Below are positions 44,950 to 57,080 of a stretch of 64,000 nt of DNA, piece after piece (positions within the stretch are counted from its first letter, which is position 1; each line of letters opens with the position of its first letter). The position numbers were made by a program, and so were the translations under genes. The DNA is from Ceratodon purpureus (lineage: Eukaryota > Streptophyta > Bryopsida > Pseudoditrichales > Ditrichaceae), in NCBI GenBank assembly GCA_014871385.1, contig CM026421.1, forward strand, positions 24,173,383 to 24,237,382. The letters are read 5' to 3'. The notes below the pieces were generated by a model. The model was not told where the DNA came from, ran no database searches, and worked only from the letters and a program-made list of their open reading frames with translations.

Positions 44950-47166
44950 ATGAGGGCAGCAGCACGAGCAGGCGAATTCCTGCGCCGGAAGCGCTCGGTT
45001 GCTGGTCTTTTTTCCGGGTGCACGAAAGGTTTGAGCAGGTCAGGGAGCACCTTGTCCTCGAGTGGTGCGGAAGTGGGTCAGTTGCGGAAGGTCTGGGATT
45101 GCGATGGTCGGGAAACTGGATTTCGCAGAAGCCCATCTTTTGGAAGTCGTTCATTTGAGCAGTTTTTTGGGAGAAGCTACTCTGTGGCGGTTCATGTTTT
45201 AGCTGCGAATATGGAAGGAGGTTCAGAGGTTTTGCGTGGAGAGAGTACAGAGAGTGTTATTCCTATGGAGTCGAATTCAGGGTTGGAGAGAAATGGTGGC
45301 TATTCTAATGGTACGACGACGGTGGTTGAGGGAATTGCTCAGGGAGAGGATACTAAGAGGGACTTAGTGCCTGAAACTCCTGGAATTTCGTCTGCGAGGG
45401 TTCGGGAGGAGGTAGAGTTAGCAGTAGAGGCGGAGGGTATGAAGGAACTAGTAGAAGGTGCTGCTGTCGAGGACGGAAATTTGGCGAAGCGGCTGAAGGT
45501 GGAGGCTACCGTGGCGGTTCTGCCTCATGCAGCGAAGGCGTGGGAGCACTGGAATAAGCTCGGGGCGCCCAAGCTGATGGTGGCTCCTATGGTGGATCAG
45601 AGTGAGCTGCCTTTCAGAATGTTGTGTAGGAAGTACGGAGCGACGGCGGCGTACTCACCCATGTTGCACTCTCGGCTTTTCGCCCAAGATGTCAAGTATC
45701 GAACGAAGGAGTTCAGTACTTGCCCTGTAAGTGAGATTGATTTTTTGTACCCTGTGGTTCACGTTATGCAAATTGTTAATCTACAGGCGATTAAGATTTG
45801 CAATTATTTTAGTTTGCAATATAATTGCACCGACTCGTAGAACCTCTAGTGTTTCTACATTATGGGAGGGGTGGTATCTTGAACAGCGTATTATTTTGGT
45901 GAATACTCTGCTTTCTATGAATTTCATAATGCTTATCAGAGCCGTTTATGTACTTGGCAGGAGGATCGTCCACTTTTTATCCAATTTTGTGCCAACAATC
46001 CGGATACTTTATTAGAAGCTGCTAGATTTGTCCAAGACGATTGCGATTACGTCGATATCAATTTCGGGTATGGAACTACTTCTCTCTGCAGACCTGCTTC
46101 TTCTTTGGGCCAGTTCTTACTTCATCTTCGTGTCTAGCGTGACTGTCTACATTTTGCAAACATACTGATATTTACCGAGGGATGTCTTTAGCATTTTGAT
46201 AATTTTTGGTTTTTTTCTACTATATTTTATACAATTGCGCAATCACAGATGTAGCTCTAGTATTCTGCTCTCTGGAAGTATCTTTGAAAGTAGAGGTGGA
46301 TTTAGGGTTGGGCTGAGTGCAATATGCCCACCCGTTTACAATTCAAACGATGCTCACTTTCTTCAACTTTATGGAACAGGTGCCCTCAACGTATAGCCAA
46401 GAGGGGTAATTATGGAGCGTTTCTCATGGACGACCTACCTTTAGTCCGATCCTTGGTGGCGAAACTCGCTACTGGCTTGACGACTCCTGTCTCATGCAAA
46501 ATTCGCATGTTCCCAAAGTTAGAAGACACTCTTGCTTATGCTCGCATGATCGAGGAGGCGGGTTGCTGCTTACTAGCTGTTCACGGACGCACCCGAGACC
46601 AAAAGGATGGCAAAGCTATCAGAGCTGACTGGGAAGTTATCAAGGCTGTAAAAGCAGCTCTTACCATTCCAGTTATTGCAAATGGAAATATCCGATGGCT
46701 CGAGGACGCAGACGAATGCATTAGGGTGACAGGAGTAGATGGTGTGATGTCAGCAGAATCCCTGCTTGAGAATCCTGCTCTGTTTGCGGGTTACAGAATG
46801 AAGCCTCTTGATTCTTCTGCTGATGCAGAGTCGGACGAGCTCAGTTGGAAGTATTCCCTCGATGAGCCAACACTCGTTCTGGAATATCTGGACCTATGTG
46901 AGACGTACCCAGTTCCACCTCGCATGATTCGTGCTCACGTGCATCGAATGCTAGGCCCATGGTTCAGAAGATACCCAGAGCTGCGTGAGGAGCTGAACAA
47001 GGAGCACAAAATAACCGTCGAGTGGCTTAAGGATCTGGTGCATAGGCTTATTGCGCGGCACAAAGCACCAGGAACGACCGAGAAGCCTGAAATGTTAGAC
47101 CAGGTTGTTAACAACGGAGTTGCCCAGCCGGCTCAGGCTGTAGCAGCTGGAGTTGGAGCTGCGTAG
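44950..47166 (+). CDS. DUS1: tRNA-dihydrouridine synthase, DUS1 type (U16/U17)
   Basis: DUS enzymes use FMN and NADPH to reduce uridines in the tRNA D-loop. The exons are 44950-45726, 45961-46067 and 46380-47166, giving 556 residues. Signatures are APMVDQSELPFR (from residue 212), AYSPMLHSRLF, the catalytic cysteine Cys296 in INFGCPQRIAKRGNYGAFL, VHGRTRDQKD and IANGNI. The wording matches the eukaryotic Dus1 group that modifies positions 16/17. The product has an unusual N-terminal extension of about 200 residues that starts Arg/Ala/Ser-rich (MRAAARAGEFLRRKRS), like an organelle-targeting peptide. A downstream ATG at 45211 (MEGGSEVLRG) could give a cytosolic form. The frame is open 30 codons upstream of 44950 but without an ATG. 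Confidence 0.93.
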
Positions 47167-47531
47167 TTGGACTTAGTTACTCTAAGAACACTAGTAATTC
47201 CGGACACCAACATTGGTGTAAATTCTTCCCAGTATGGATAAGCATGCCGGGCAATGTTTTTCAAGATCGTTGCATTTGCAACTCACCGATTGCTTGTAAC
47301 CAGGTCTTATTTAGTGTGTTCCTCATGAACATGCTTTTTTAATTGAAATAGATCTAAATTACCATGGGGTCTCAACCACATTTTTAATCATTGCTTTTGG
47401 GTCGAAAAGAAATCGAAACTGTTTTTCTACTTGATGTTATCTACACTAGTTGACCTCATGTTTTCCAAGTGTATAGATCATCTAGGCTTCGGCTGCCTTT
47501 CCAGGAAGAGAGAAGTGAAGTTGTTGCAAGC
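47167..47531. other. 3' flank of DUS1
   Basis: Likely DUS1 3' UTR, then spacer; no gene is seen. Confidence 0.4.
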
Positions 47532-47815
47532 TCATATGTGCTCACATGTGGATCGGGATCCTGAAAATTCCTCTGCAGGCACTGGATCTTGAGCTTTCAT
47601 CTCCTCCTCAGTGAGCTTTACACCAAGCGCCGCAACATTGGTTTCCAAGTTTGCTAGTTTCGTTGTTCCTGGAATTTTCACAGCATTCTTCTGCATCGCC
47701 CATGCTAACGCGATCTGTCTCGTGCATTTCTTCTCCTCCAACTGCCTTGGCAACTCGTTTCAGCAGCAGTTTGCTCTTGTCCTGATTATTGCCTCGGAAT
47801 AGTGGGATTCCGAAC
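47532..47815 (-). pseudogene. Aldo-keto reductase C-terminal fragment
   Basis: On the minus strand the sequence encodes PLFRGNNQDKSKLLLKRVA and then, in another frame, LEEKKCTRQIALAWAMQKNA followed by VKIPGTTKLANLETNVAALG. The last is the cofactor-binding end of plant aldo-keto reductases (LAWxxxQ…PIPGTTKxxNLxxN). One frameshift lies near 47750, and nothing of the barrel's first 200 residues is present within the next kilobase. It is a truncated, decayed copy of a host gene, ending at TGA/stop near 47532. Confidence 0.8.
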
Positions 47816-50054
47816 TACATGTCCCTTCTACCGATCAGTAGAAATACATTGCAGCCAAAGAAAGATACATCCTTATTCGGAATGTCGAAACGCTGTTGCT
47901 ACAGTATTAAATAACAAGAAAACTCTCGAAATGTAGCTGCTTAGACTCAGGCCACCGAATGAGCCACGTTGATGAATAATATAGCAACTCACATCCATGA
48001 ATGGACATTTTGAGATTTTGGGCAGGTCTTGCAATATCAATTTTGAATGTGATTTTTGAGAATTCTTGTGGACATAGGGAATTGTAAGAGCTTTGTGGAA
48101 ATAAGATTTTTGTTTCTAATACTCAATTTTTAGAAAAAAAATTATGCTTCTCTATGTTTTTATTTTTGGGACGAGGGGTAAATCCAAAAAAATTGCTACA
48201 TCCCTCTACTACCTTTGAAGATTTTTATACAAATAATTGACATAATTTCTTCTAAAATTGTCAAAAAAAATTTAAAAAATCTCAAAAATGAAAAGTTTGA
48301 CTCTAAAAATCTTTGAAGGTTTGCTATCACTCTGTAACTTACTGAAAGGTGTTCAACAAAGGACTGAAATTGCCATTTGAATAATACTTTTTTGGTCATT
48401 TGAATGATACTTTTCAGGTAACATAAAGTGTTTATTCTTGAAGAGGGAGTGTAGATCTTTACTTCCACACCTTTGTCCTGTGGGTTTTGGATTGGAGGGA
48501 GATCGAATAGATACTTAATTCATGTCGGTTTCCTCCATAGACTGTAGTTTCTCTCTTTCTTTTTGATAACATTGCTAATGCAGTTTGTTAAATTAGAATC
48601 AACATTTTTCAAAATGAAGAGAGCTATAAAGAAATACTTCAATACCTCTCTATACCATATATCATCAAATACCATCAAATGCCATCAAATATTAGTTGAT
48701 AAACCACTCACAATCCACCACGCATTCATAGAAAGAAATCTGGTATAATATTGTCTCAAACAAATATTTTAAGAATAACTTGGGCGTGCCCTCAATCACT
48801 CATCATTTCCAAATTCTCGCTATGTTTATCATCTGCTCTTGCTTCCTTTTTCATCCAAAATTGGAATGATTCTGTGTTTGGTAAGTGGAGGTATCCATGC
48901 TCTTGTGTATGTAAATCTCTTATGTAATTAATCATTTGTTTAGGTAAATCAAAATAACGTACAATACGGTATTCCGGGAATCACACTGTTGTTCGGTCGG
49001 TACAGACTAGGCGGCAGCTGCGTTGATCCATGCGTGATAAGTTGAGATTCAGCGGGCCCAAATCATACAAGTAGAAAAGGATTTTATGCGTCGGACCTGG
49101 AAATGCTTCTCCAAAGGCTGCCAATTGCTAGCTTCGACAAGTCTGCCGGTTGGAGTCGGACCTTGTGTGAAAGTTCGAAACCCACATTCAGTCTGCCGGA
49201 TGAACAATTTCAGAACAAACCTGACTCACACAGTCTCCAGGATGACAACTCCCTCAACATCTAATCTTTTTTTATTATGACCTGTAATATTGCCACCCCC
49301 TGAATGAGTCAAAGAGTTCGATCCTATCACAGATTTGGCCCAGTCAGTGCATTGTCAGTCGGGGATTCTTACGTGTGTGATCTGCCGACGTCGACAGCAT
49401 GCAGTGATCATATTGTCGGCTTTGCAGAGCTGTCATTCTCCGGTACATATTATATACATGACGGAGTTGGTACTTATTCGTTGACTAGCATAGAGAGCGC
49501 CATTTGTTACTCTGTTACAGCCCTCGAAGCCGCTTCACTCTATTATGTCAGTTTTCAGTTATCTCGACTGCGTGTGATACAGCTCCTCAATGTAGCACCG
49601 TCTCATCTCAGGGTCGAAGCTTAAACTTTAAAACTCTGACGTACTGGAGGTCCGTAACTGAGGATTTTTTTTCTTCCCTGGTCTGAGTTTCTGAGGTTTT
49701 GGGCACGTGATCGTGGACATGCCTGGCGATGTCGTATTAGTTTATTTGACAGGAGTCTCCCTGCTCGAGGTCTATGCTCATCGGACCACGTCGAACTTGA
49801 TCATAGGGAAACCAGGATCTGCATCGATTTTTCTGTTTGATTTTTGGAACGGAAGGGAATCGAAGGAATCCCAAACGGGCGTTTCAATTTATTTTTCCTC
49901 TTCCAGCATAGAGTGGACCTTGCCTCGAGTACCACGTATCTCGAATGTAGACAAATTTTTATCATTCTATAGAAGTCTGCATTTTTCGTGTGCATTAGAA
50001 GAACTAGACTAGCGCCTCTCGTTCAGTTTTATATTATATAATTTAAATTCTGAC
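47816..50054. other. Gene-poor spacer
   Basis: AT-rich to about 48950, then more balanced. Frames at 49086-49280, 49304-49624 and 49707-50012 have no motif or splice logic and are not called. Confidence 0.35.
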
Positions 50055-50348
50055 TTGATGGGAGTGGTTAACAAAGTATCGATGGTGCAGCCATGGGCAG
50101 AAACGTCCAAAGTCGACACAGTGAAATCCTCCTCCTCACTACCTGGTGAAAGTGCTGATGCTGGGGTGCTATTCAAAGAGTCTGGAAGAGGAGATAGTAT
50201 TTCTGAACTCAACGATTCAGGAGTTTCTTCCGGAAGCGATAATGACGATCCAGTAAACAAAGGGAATGGTGGACCGGGCGGCCCAACCAACGGTGATAGA
50301 ATCGATGAAGTAGAGCGGAAGAGAAAAATCAGCAGCAATACCTCATAA
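50055..50348 (+). CDS. Hypothetical Ser/Asp/Gly-rich short frame
   Basis: A 97-codon frame (MMGVVNKVSMVQPWAE start) encodes a hydrophilic, Ser-, Gly- and Asp-rich product with a basic end (VERKRKISSNTS). I do not recognise it. Codon-like composition is somewhat better than its surroundings, but it has no partner exon and no homology I can see. It could be a C-terminal exon of a decayed gene. Confidence 0.2.
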   Translation: MMGVVNKVSMVQPWAETSKVDTVKSSSSLPGESADAGVLFKESGRGDSISELNDSGVSSGSDNDDPVNKGNGGPGGPTNGDRIDEVERKRKISSNTS

Positions 50349-53300
50349 TTTTGAACTTGGGACTCAGCCAGATTTGTAGCAGTGCTTTGATATGGGAGCA
50401 GTCACGTCATTCTTGGTGATGTCCAATATCATCGTCGGGATTATCGATACTAGAAGTGGTTTTGCCTTGAAACAGACAACATGCACAACTCGATATTCAC
50501 ATGGATACATGCGCCAATCACCTGTGAAGGCCTCTGATTGGAAGTGTTTGGGATTGCTACCAAGATTTGAGTATTATATGTCAGCCAGTAAAGGAGTGAT
50601 GGTAAGGCTGTTGGCTTGTGTCTTCCGGCTCTCAGATTCTTGAATATTGATTTCATGATATGAATAAAAGAAAATGTCAATACAAACTCCCGATGAATAG
50701 TGGGGACCCTCGAGAGCTCAACAATTTATGGATATGATCTGCAGGCAAAGACTTTTTGATCTGTCAATGAATCATGCTCTCTATCGAAATTGCTGAGATG
50801 TGGTAAGCACTTTGCTTAATTTTTACCTTGTTGCTAAAAGTACGCGAAACCTTAGGAGCTCTCATCCGGGACACATTGAGGTTCCAAAAAACACAGCATC
50901 ATGGAACCTAGGATGGCCTAGACTACTTTGGAAAAAGTGTACCCATACAGACTTAGTACCTCTATATCTCCTAAACCTTTTGAAATGTCAAGCGATGTGA
51001 CTCACGAGTCACAAGCATGTTCAACAACTCAGAGTAAGGGGAATCTCCAAGCACTATATAGAGGTAAAGGATGTCCCTGATGTACAAAATCAAGGGAATC
51101 CCTCTAGTCTGTCTCTCGTACTCTTCCACTCTTGTGCCCGTGTCGACGCGAGAGTACTAGCTCTGTTTCCAGAGTCTTGCTCTAAGGTGTACAGATAGTT
51201 TAGGTTTCAAGACTGGCACTTACCATTGCCATTTACCGTCCACTGTACTCTTAATCTTGTAGTCTTAATTCACGCCTGCCTTGGAAGTTGGAAACCAGTT
51301 TCTTCAACTTGTCAACTGGTATTTTAAAAGTATTCTTCGTCTAGATGCTTTGAGTTATATGCAAGCGCAGTAACCAAACTCAGCACAAAGCTGAATCTCA
51401 CTGCTGATCAAGATTGGATCGATCCCATTGTCTATTCCTCCCAATACAATGATCGAACTCATGCTCTTTCAGGTGATAACTGTCCACCTGGTAACTTTGG
51501 AAATGGTCGTATGGTAAAGTAGGCCAGTAACATACATGAGGCATTTGGGAGAACTAGGTTTGGATTCGTTCACAGTAGACTCGAAGTGAAAGGGAGGGAA
51601 TGAGATGATTTGAATTAACGTTTCAGATTTCGGTGAGGTAGGATTTCTGGTTTGGAATCTAGGTGGCATTAAAAGTTCCATGTTTATAGAGGGCATATGA
51701 AATATACTTAGCCAAAACGTACTATCTGGATGATCGTTCTCCCATTGTGCTAAACTAATAAAAGTAATAAAAGATAGCCTAGCAATTTCTAAACTCTATT
51801 TAGAAATTTCAAAAATATTCTAAAATAGAGTGATTTGTAGCAAATGTATGTTAAAATGATATTGCCATGGTATCTATTTGGTTTTCTTGATAAGTTGTCA
51901 TATTTAAATATAAATTTTAATCATGTGGTAAATTTCTAGACTTTATGTATATGATAATAATTCCATAATCTCATCAATTTATCTGTTTGAAAAGAAAATA
52001 TTCATATTTATAATTCTACACAAATATCACTTTAATTAATGACTTCAATAAAATTTTCACCATCATTACTGACCTCTCTTCCCTCACATCATTCAGTTCA
52101 TCAAAACTCATGAATGCAATTAACGGGTGAGTCTTTGATCAAGTAAATCTACTTTGTTAAATGAAAACCGCCTCAAGGAAACTGGGCCCAGTTGTTTGGA
52201 CTTTGATGGCCCAACTAAGTTCTTCTTTCGAGATAGAGAACATTGCAAAAAGCATCCACTAGTACTACATATTATATTAGAAGGCGTATCTTGACTGAGT
52301 TTAGAAGCAGGAATCTTTACCGCTGGTGCACTACCGATGAGGCTGATTAAACTTGAGGGGGATTGTCAATTTGTCAGTCTTCATCACATCTTTGAGCTCA
52401 TTTCCAGTATCTTGGCTGTCAACGCTTGAACCAGCTTCAAGTATATTTTTGGCTGTCAACTACCTTCACAACGTCCTTTGAGCTCCCTCTCTTGAACTGT
52501 CTAATTGGCTGTCAACAATTCGAACAGGGTATGTTCTCAGCCTGAAATTGTGAAGTTTGAAGACTAGAACGTGTTTCGCAGGAGCAAGATATGGTATTGT
52601 GTGTTGTTTGTGATTACTTCTCTCAGCTGCTGACTGCTGTCGGTGCTCTCGTCTTTTTTATCGAAATTTTTGGACTGGCCATGAAGAGACCGCCGTGAAC
52701 AAAGTGTCAACAACGATGAATATGAAAACCCGTAGTAGGGATTTTTGTTTTTTGTATTTTTGGATACACATGAATCTAGTTCAATATTCTTTGGAAAACT
52801 TCTTAAAAGATACCTTTTGGACCTCGAAGCATCCATTGACCATATTAACCGCAATTATGTTACATTGTGGACAGGCTGAAAAATCATGATCTGGAAGGAC
52901 CTGCGTTAGTGGATTTGCTACAACAAAACTTACGCAGATTCTTCAGTTAGATCGTCACTTTCAGGTGCGCTTCACAGGATGAATCTATACTTAGAAAATT
53001 TTGAATAATTTTGAGTTTTGACCCTTAAATATGATAGAAATTTACAGTCTAAAATAGAGTTAAATACTATTTGTATCTTGAATGATTTCTAAAAAAGGAG
53101 ATTTATAATTCGAACTATTTCCATTATTTAAACACTTCATGGTCTAAATTGTAAAAGCAAAGCATGTCAAGTGTGATACTTTGACTCGAATGAAAAGGTT
53201 CACAGAGGACCATTGAACGAAATTTTTTAAATTATATTTGATTTTTTTTAGAGTCCTCACCAATTCTCATTCCATTTTTGACTCTGATTTTTGGAAAATA

Positions 53301-53801
53301 AAATATTTCAAAAAAATAGCACTTAGAGCCAATTTGAAAATTTATTATGTCATTTGACTACGGTATATAAGTTTCAAAATAAAAGATGCGAAAAAAATTA
53401 AAAAATGAAGAAGGAATTTTTTTTTTTGTTTCATTTTTGAAAGACTGTCTTTGTTTTTCCTTTATCAAATAAAATCTTGGTTTATGTAAACTAAAATAAT
53501 ATACATTTAAAGCATTTTTTTTCAAGTTTCTAATAACCAAATAAAATCTAAAGTGTCAAATTCAAGCAGAGAACGATTATTCCATGTGGAGTATTTTTGG
53601 TTGTATTCTATGTTTGCAAAACACTGAATTGTGAGCTGTTATGCATAAAAGATAATTTTAAGATAAATTTCTTGAAGCTGTTTCCACTTTTATTTTGACA
53701 GAGTGCTAAGATTTCTATCACAATGGATCGTGGTTATCAATTTTTGTTATGTTATTAGTTTGTAATTCTGATGGAATACGATGGATTGAACAGGTAGGGA
53801 A
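50349..53801. other. Gene-poor spacer
   Basis: AT-rich sequence, with short T and A runs. I find no gene, RNA or clear element. A phrase like GGCTGTCAAC recurs at about 52415, 52450 and 52508, too short to classify. Confidence 0.35.
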
Positions 53802-54158
53802 ATGAGTGACAGGAATGGCAAATCGAAGAATGTCAGCAAGTCCACATACTTCGATACCGATACCGGTGGGGTGTTCGGCTCTTCAGAAAAGAAGGAAGAC
53901 AAGGAGCCAATCGATAGTGACTCAGACGAAGATGACAGTAATAATCGAAACCCAGATGAAAGTAATACCGACTCCGATGCCGAGTCTGACGAAAGTGATG
54001 TTAGCGACAGTGACGATGATGGACAACAACAGAAGCGACCTAGGTCACGGAGATCATCTTCCCCAGTGAAAATATCTTCGCCTTCGAGATCGGGCAACCC
54101 AATTAAATATGGTACAACTGGGGGGAACACATCAGGACAGCGTCCGCCAAGTCCATAA
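53802..54158 (+). CDS. Hypothetical acidic Ser/Asp-rich short protein
   Basis: A 118-codon frame (MSDRNGKSKNVSKSTYFDTD start) encodes an extremely acidic SD/ED-rich centre (PIDSDSDEDDSNNRN) and a basic Ser/Pro/Arg tail (RPRSRRSSSPVKISSPSRSG). Such sequences look like disordered nuclear-protein tails. A possible AG acceptor (GAACAG, near 53790) precedes the ATG, so it may be the last exon of something whose start I cannot find. Weak resemblance in style to the 50055-50348 frame does not prove kinship. Confidence 0.3.
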   Translation: MSDRNGKSKNVSKSTYFDTDTGGVFGSSEKKEDKEPIDSDSDEDDSNNRNPDESNTDSDAESDESDVSDSDDDGQQQKRPRSRRSSSPVKISSPSRSGNPIKYGTTGGNTSGQRPPSP

Positions 54159-54473
54159 TCAAAATTGTTTGGGAATAAAAGATGGTAGTGATAAGGGATT
54201 TGGATGGAAGTTGTTTCTCTTCTAAAATGAATGTTGTAAATGGATGCAGATACACTTGCATACTTCTGGAATCATGAATTACATTGATCTATTTCTTAAG
54301 AAGTGAATTTTCAGTGTCACTAGGTGTTTGCTTTGTACAAAATTCTCAAATTTGATTTCCTGGCATGCTACAGGATGACAAGAGTTGTTGGTGTGAATTA
54401 ATGCACGTGATTAGAGTGAATGCTACCAGATAATAACCAGCAAATCCTAATATTGAAAGAGAAATTGACTTGA

Positions 54474-55389
54474 TTAACCCCTAAAATTCCTTGACTATAA
54501 TCTCACAAAAAACCATGAAAAACGTAGCATTTGGAAGTTGGAGAAGAAATAATATGTTTTTTTTAGTTTTTTCATCATTTAACCATAAGATCTAATACCT
54601 AAATTGGTTATTCATGTGAGCATAAAATTTGAGAGCAAGATGACCATTAGATTCTTAGACTATAAGGATCAAAGTTGCAAAAGAAGATTTTTTGGGGTTC
54701 AACCCGGTGACAAATTTGAACTTTAGAAATTAATATCTTTTTTTTGAATGAGTTAGAAATTGATTGAATGACAAGGCTATGTTTAAAATTGAGTTAAGTC
54801 TTCAAATATAAAATCTTGTAAGAAAAAAACTCATATGAATTTTTTCATAAAACAATTACTAGAGGTGGGTACAAAATGGAAGGAAATAGAAAATCATTTA
54901 TAAGTTTGTCATGGAATTGTAAAATGTCAATCTTAACGGTGAGAATGTTGTACTTAGAAGTCTTCACCTAGTGCTTTGTATTTCATTAAAAAATATTTAA
55001 AATTGTATTTAGAAATGAGCTTTAATTGTTTTTTGTCCAAACCGCCCAAGAAACATATCTCCTCAGAACTTTTATCCCATTGCTCAGAATGAATTGATTT
55101 AAAGCTTCAATCGTAGATAAAGATCTACCAATCATGAATAAAAAAAAATCCGAAAAAAAAGTAAAAAATAAAAAAATTCTTGCAGCCCGATCTCGCTTCA
55201 AAAACTTCAAACACTTATAACTTTTGCAATACTTATCGGAATGACCTGAAACAAAGTGCTATATGTAGAGTGTAGTTTTTGGAAACTACACTAAAATTTT
55301 CATTGAAAGTTTTAAAAGTATGAGGTCTTTGGAGGCTGCCCAAAAAGTAGAACGACCAAAATATGGTCGCGAAGAATTTTAGGGATTAA
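54474..55389. mobile_element. TTAA-flanked MITE, 908 bp, CCCCTAAAATTC ends
   Basis: The left end is TTAA then CCCCTAAAATTC (54474-54489). The right end is GAATTTTAGGGA then TTAA (55374-55389), an 11-of-12 inverted match. Internally it has the ATAAGATCT…TTAGATTCTTAGA region and GGAGGCTGCCCAAAA seen in the element at 58.6 kb. No coding capacity. TTAA targets and CCC ends suggest a piggyBac-mobilised family (inference). Confidence 0.7.
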
Positions 55390-56224
55390 ATTGAGTAACC
55401 TGCACAAGCCTTTAGTTTTGCATGATTTAAACTTTTGATATGCAAAAGGCAAGATAGAAGACAACTTTTGGGAGTGCACTGCTTAGGGTGCATGGGTACT
55501 AATATAGGTTAGTTGTGCACAAACGTAGAATGTAGGATAGGTAGAACAACCAAAGTTGAATGAGATGATGAAGCTGCGAGAGATGAAACATTGTTGCCTA
55601 AATTGGCCATTTCATCCGTGAAGCAGATGATTTGAATATGTGTGAAATTCATTTCAAGATTACAAATGAATACAAAATTTAAAATACACTCACTTATCAT
55701 CCTACAACGATGATGATCATTTATGATCTTCCAATTCTTTTTGACATGTTTTAAATAGCAAGGTTGTCAATCTGGAGGTCACGGGGATCTAACATCCGGA
55801 GGATGTTGTACGCCCCATTGAACACTACGTCTGGGCGTTAAAACCTAGTCACTAGGTACGCAATAAAACATATAGTCTATTTATTTCTTTAAATCAATAG
55901 CGCTACAACATTGCCACCAATTGATCAGATAGACGTCCGACCGATTTGTTGGCTACTCGGCTATTCGCCAATTGGAGAATCATAATATGGCCGCGTGGCC
56001 TATCAATTGGGCGTCCACTCTGTGTAGCAACCCCTATAATCTGATCAGGTTATCGTCGTAATAGACGGTTTACGAGTCTTTTAACAAGCAGATCGTGTGG
56101 AAGCCTTCTGATCGAGCAACCAAATGACGGACGACTGTTTTGGCAGTTGACAACATCGATATATGTCGGCCCTTGACTTTTCTAGAGTCTAAAATTTCCA
56201 CGTATTGGTCAATTCTTAAAAAAT
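55390..56224. other. Spacer with an unclassified GC-richer block at about 55760-56210
   Basis: The block from 55760 is richer in G/C than everything around it, has short palindromes such as TCTGATCAG-like pairs, and has no coding potential. It looks like an inserted repeat of unknown type. Confidence 0.3.
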
Positions 56225-57080
56225 AGTTAACCCCTAAAGTTCTAAGGGTATTTTTCATCAAAACTGCCTCAAAACAGCCCCTCTTCAAATGCAAGGTGGA
56301 TTTTGCAAACTTGGGGTCTTTTTTAGTACATCTAACCGTAAGATCTTGTAGTTAACTTGTATGTCTTCATGTCCACCAATCCTCGCACAGTCATTCCTCA
56401 CCAATTGCAAGATCGTAACGTTCAAAGTTGAAAAACAAGTTTTTTTTTTCCTGCAAAAAAAGGGGACAGCAGAGTTTTGAAGGCCCAAAAAACCATTTTT
56501 TAAAGTAGATATGGAATGAGTCTCTCCATATTATTGTTCCTAAGTGAGTGAGGTACATGTCCAAAAAATATGATATTCAAAAAGGTTGTGGAAGGTTTCC
56601 AAAAAAATCATTTTCCGCTAGGGGGTATGCTGAAATTCACAAACAAAGGCCGTTTTTTGACAATAAAAATAGCATATGAAAAAAAATTGGATTGAAAATC
56701 CGAACGGAGGGAACATGTTCTACTGCCTTCTCTATAAAAGTAAAAAAATAAATTTGAAAAATATCAAAATCTCAATTTTTGGTGGGATTTCAAAGTTATG
56801 TCTTCGGGCAGATTTTGGTAATTTTGGGCAGTTTTGGGCAGAATTTGCTGCATTCACTGTCATTCTCATTGGCTAACTTCATCCCTTGGAGGAGCTTTTG
56901 CGGTTTAGAGGTGAATAACTTTTGATTCCGACATCGGAATTGAGAATAAAAAATACCGACATGAAGCTCTCACCAAGGCCTACTCTCATTAAAATTTTCA
57001 TAAAATCTCAAATTAAATTGAAGTTACAGGTACATGCCCAAACTCTAAAGTAGCCCATTTTTGTCGCATTGTCCAAAATA
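56225..57080. mobile_element. Decayed relative of the TTAA MITE family (left end only)
   Basis: TTAACCCCTAAAGTTC at 56228-56243 matches the family end, and CCGTAAGATCTTG at 56336 plus AACGTTCAAAGTTG at 56418 match the internal region. The right end is not found, so the extent is approximate. Confidence 0.45.

Noticed and set aside
49304-50012. Frames of 106 and 101 codons
   Set aside because: Ordinary composition, no motif, not linked by sensible splice sites.
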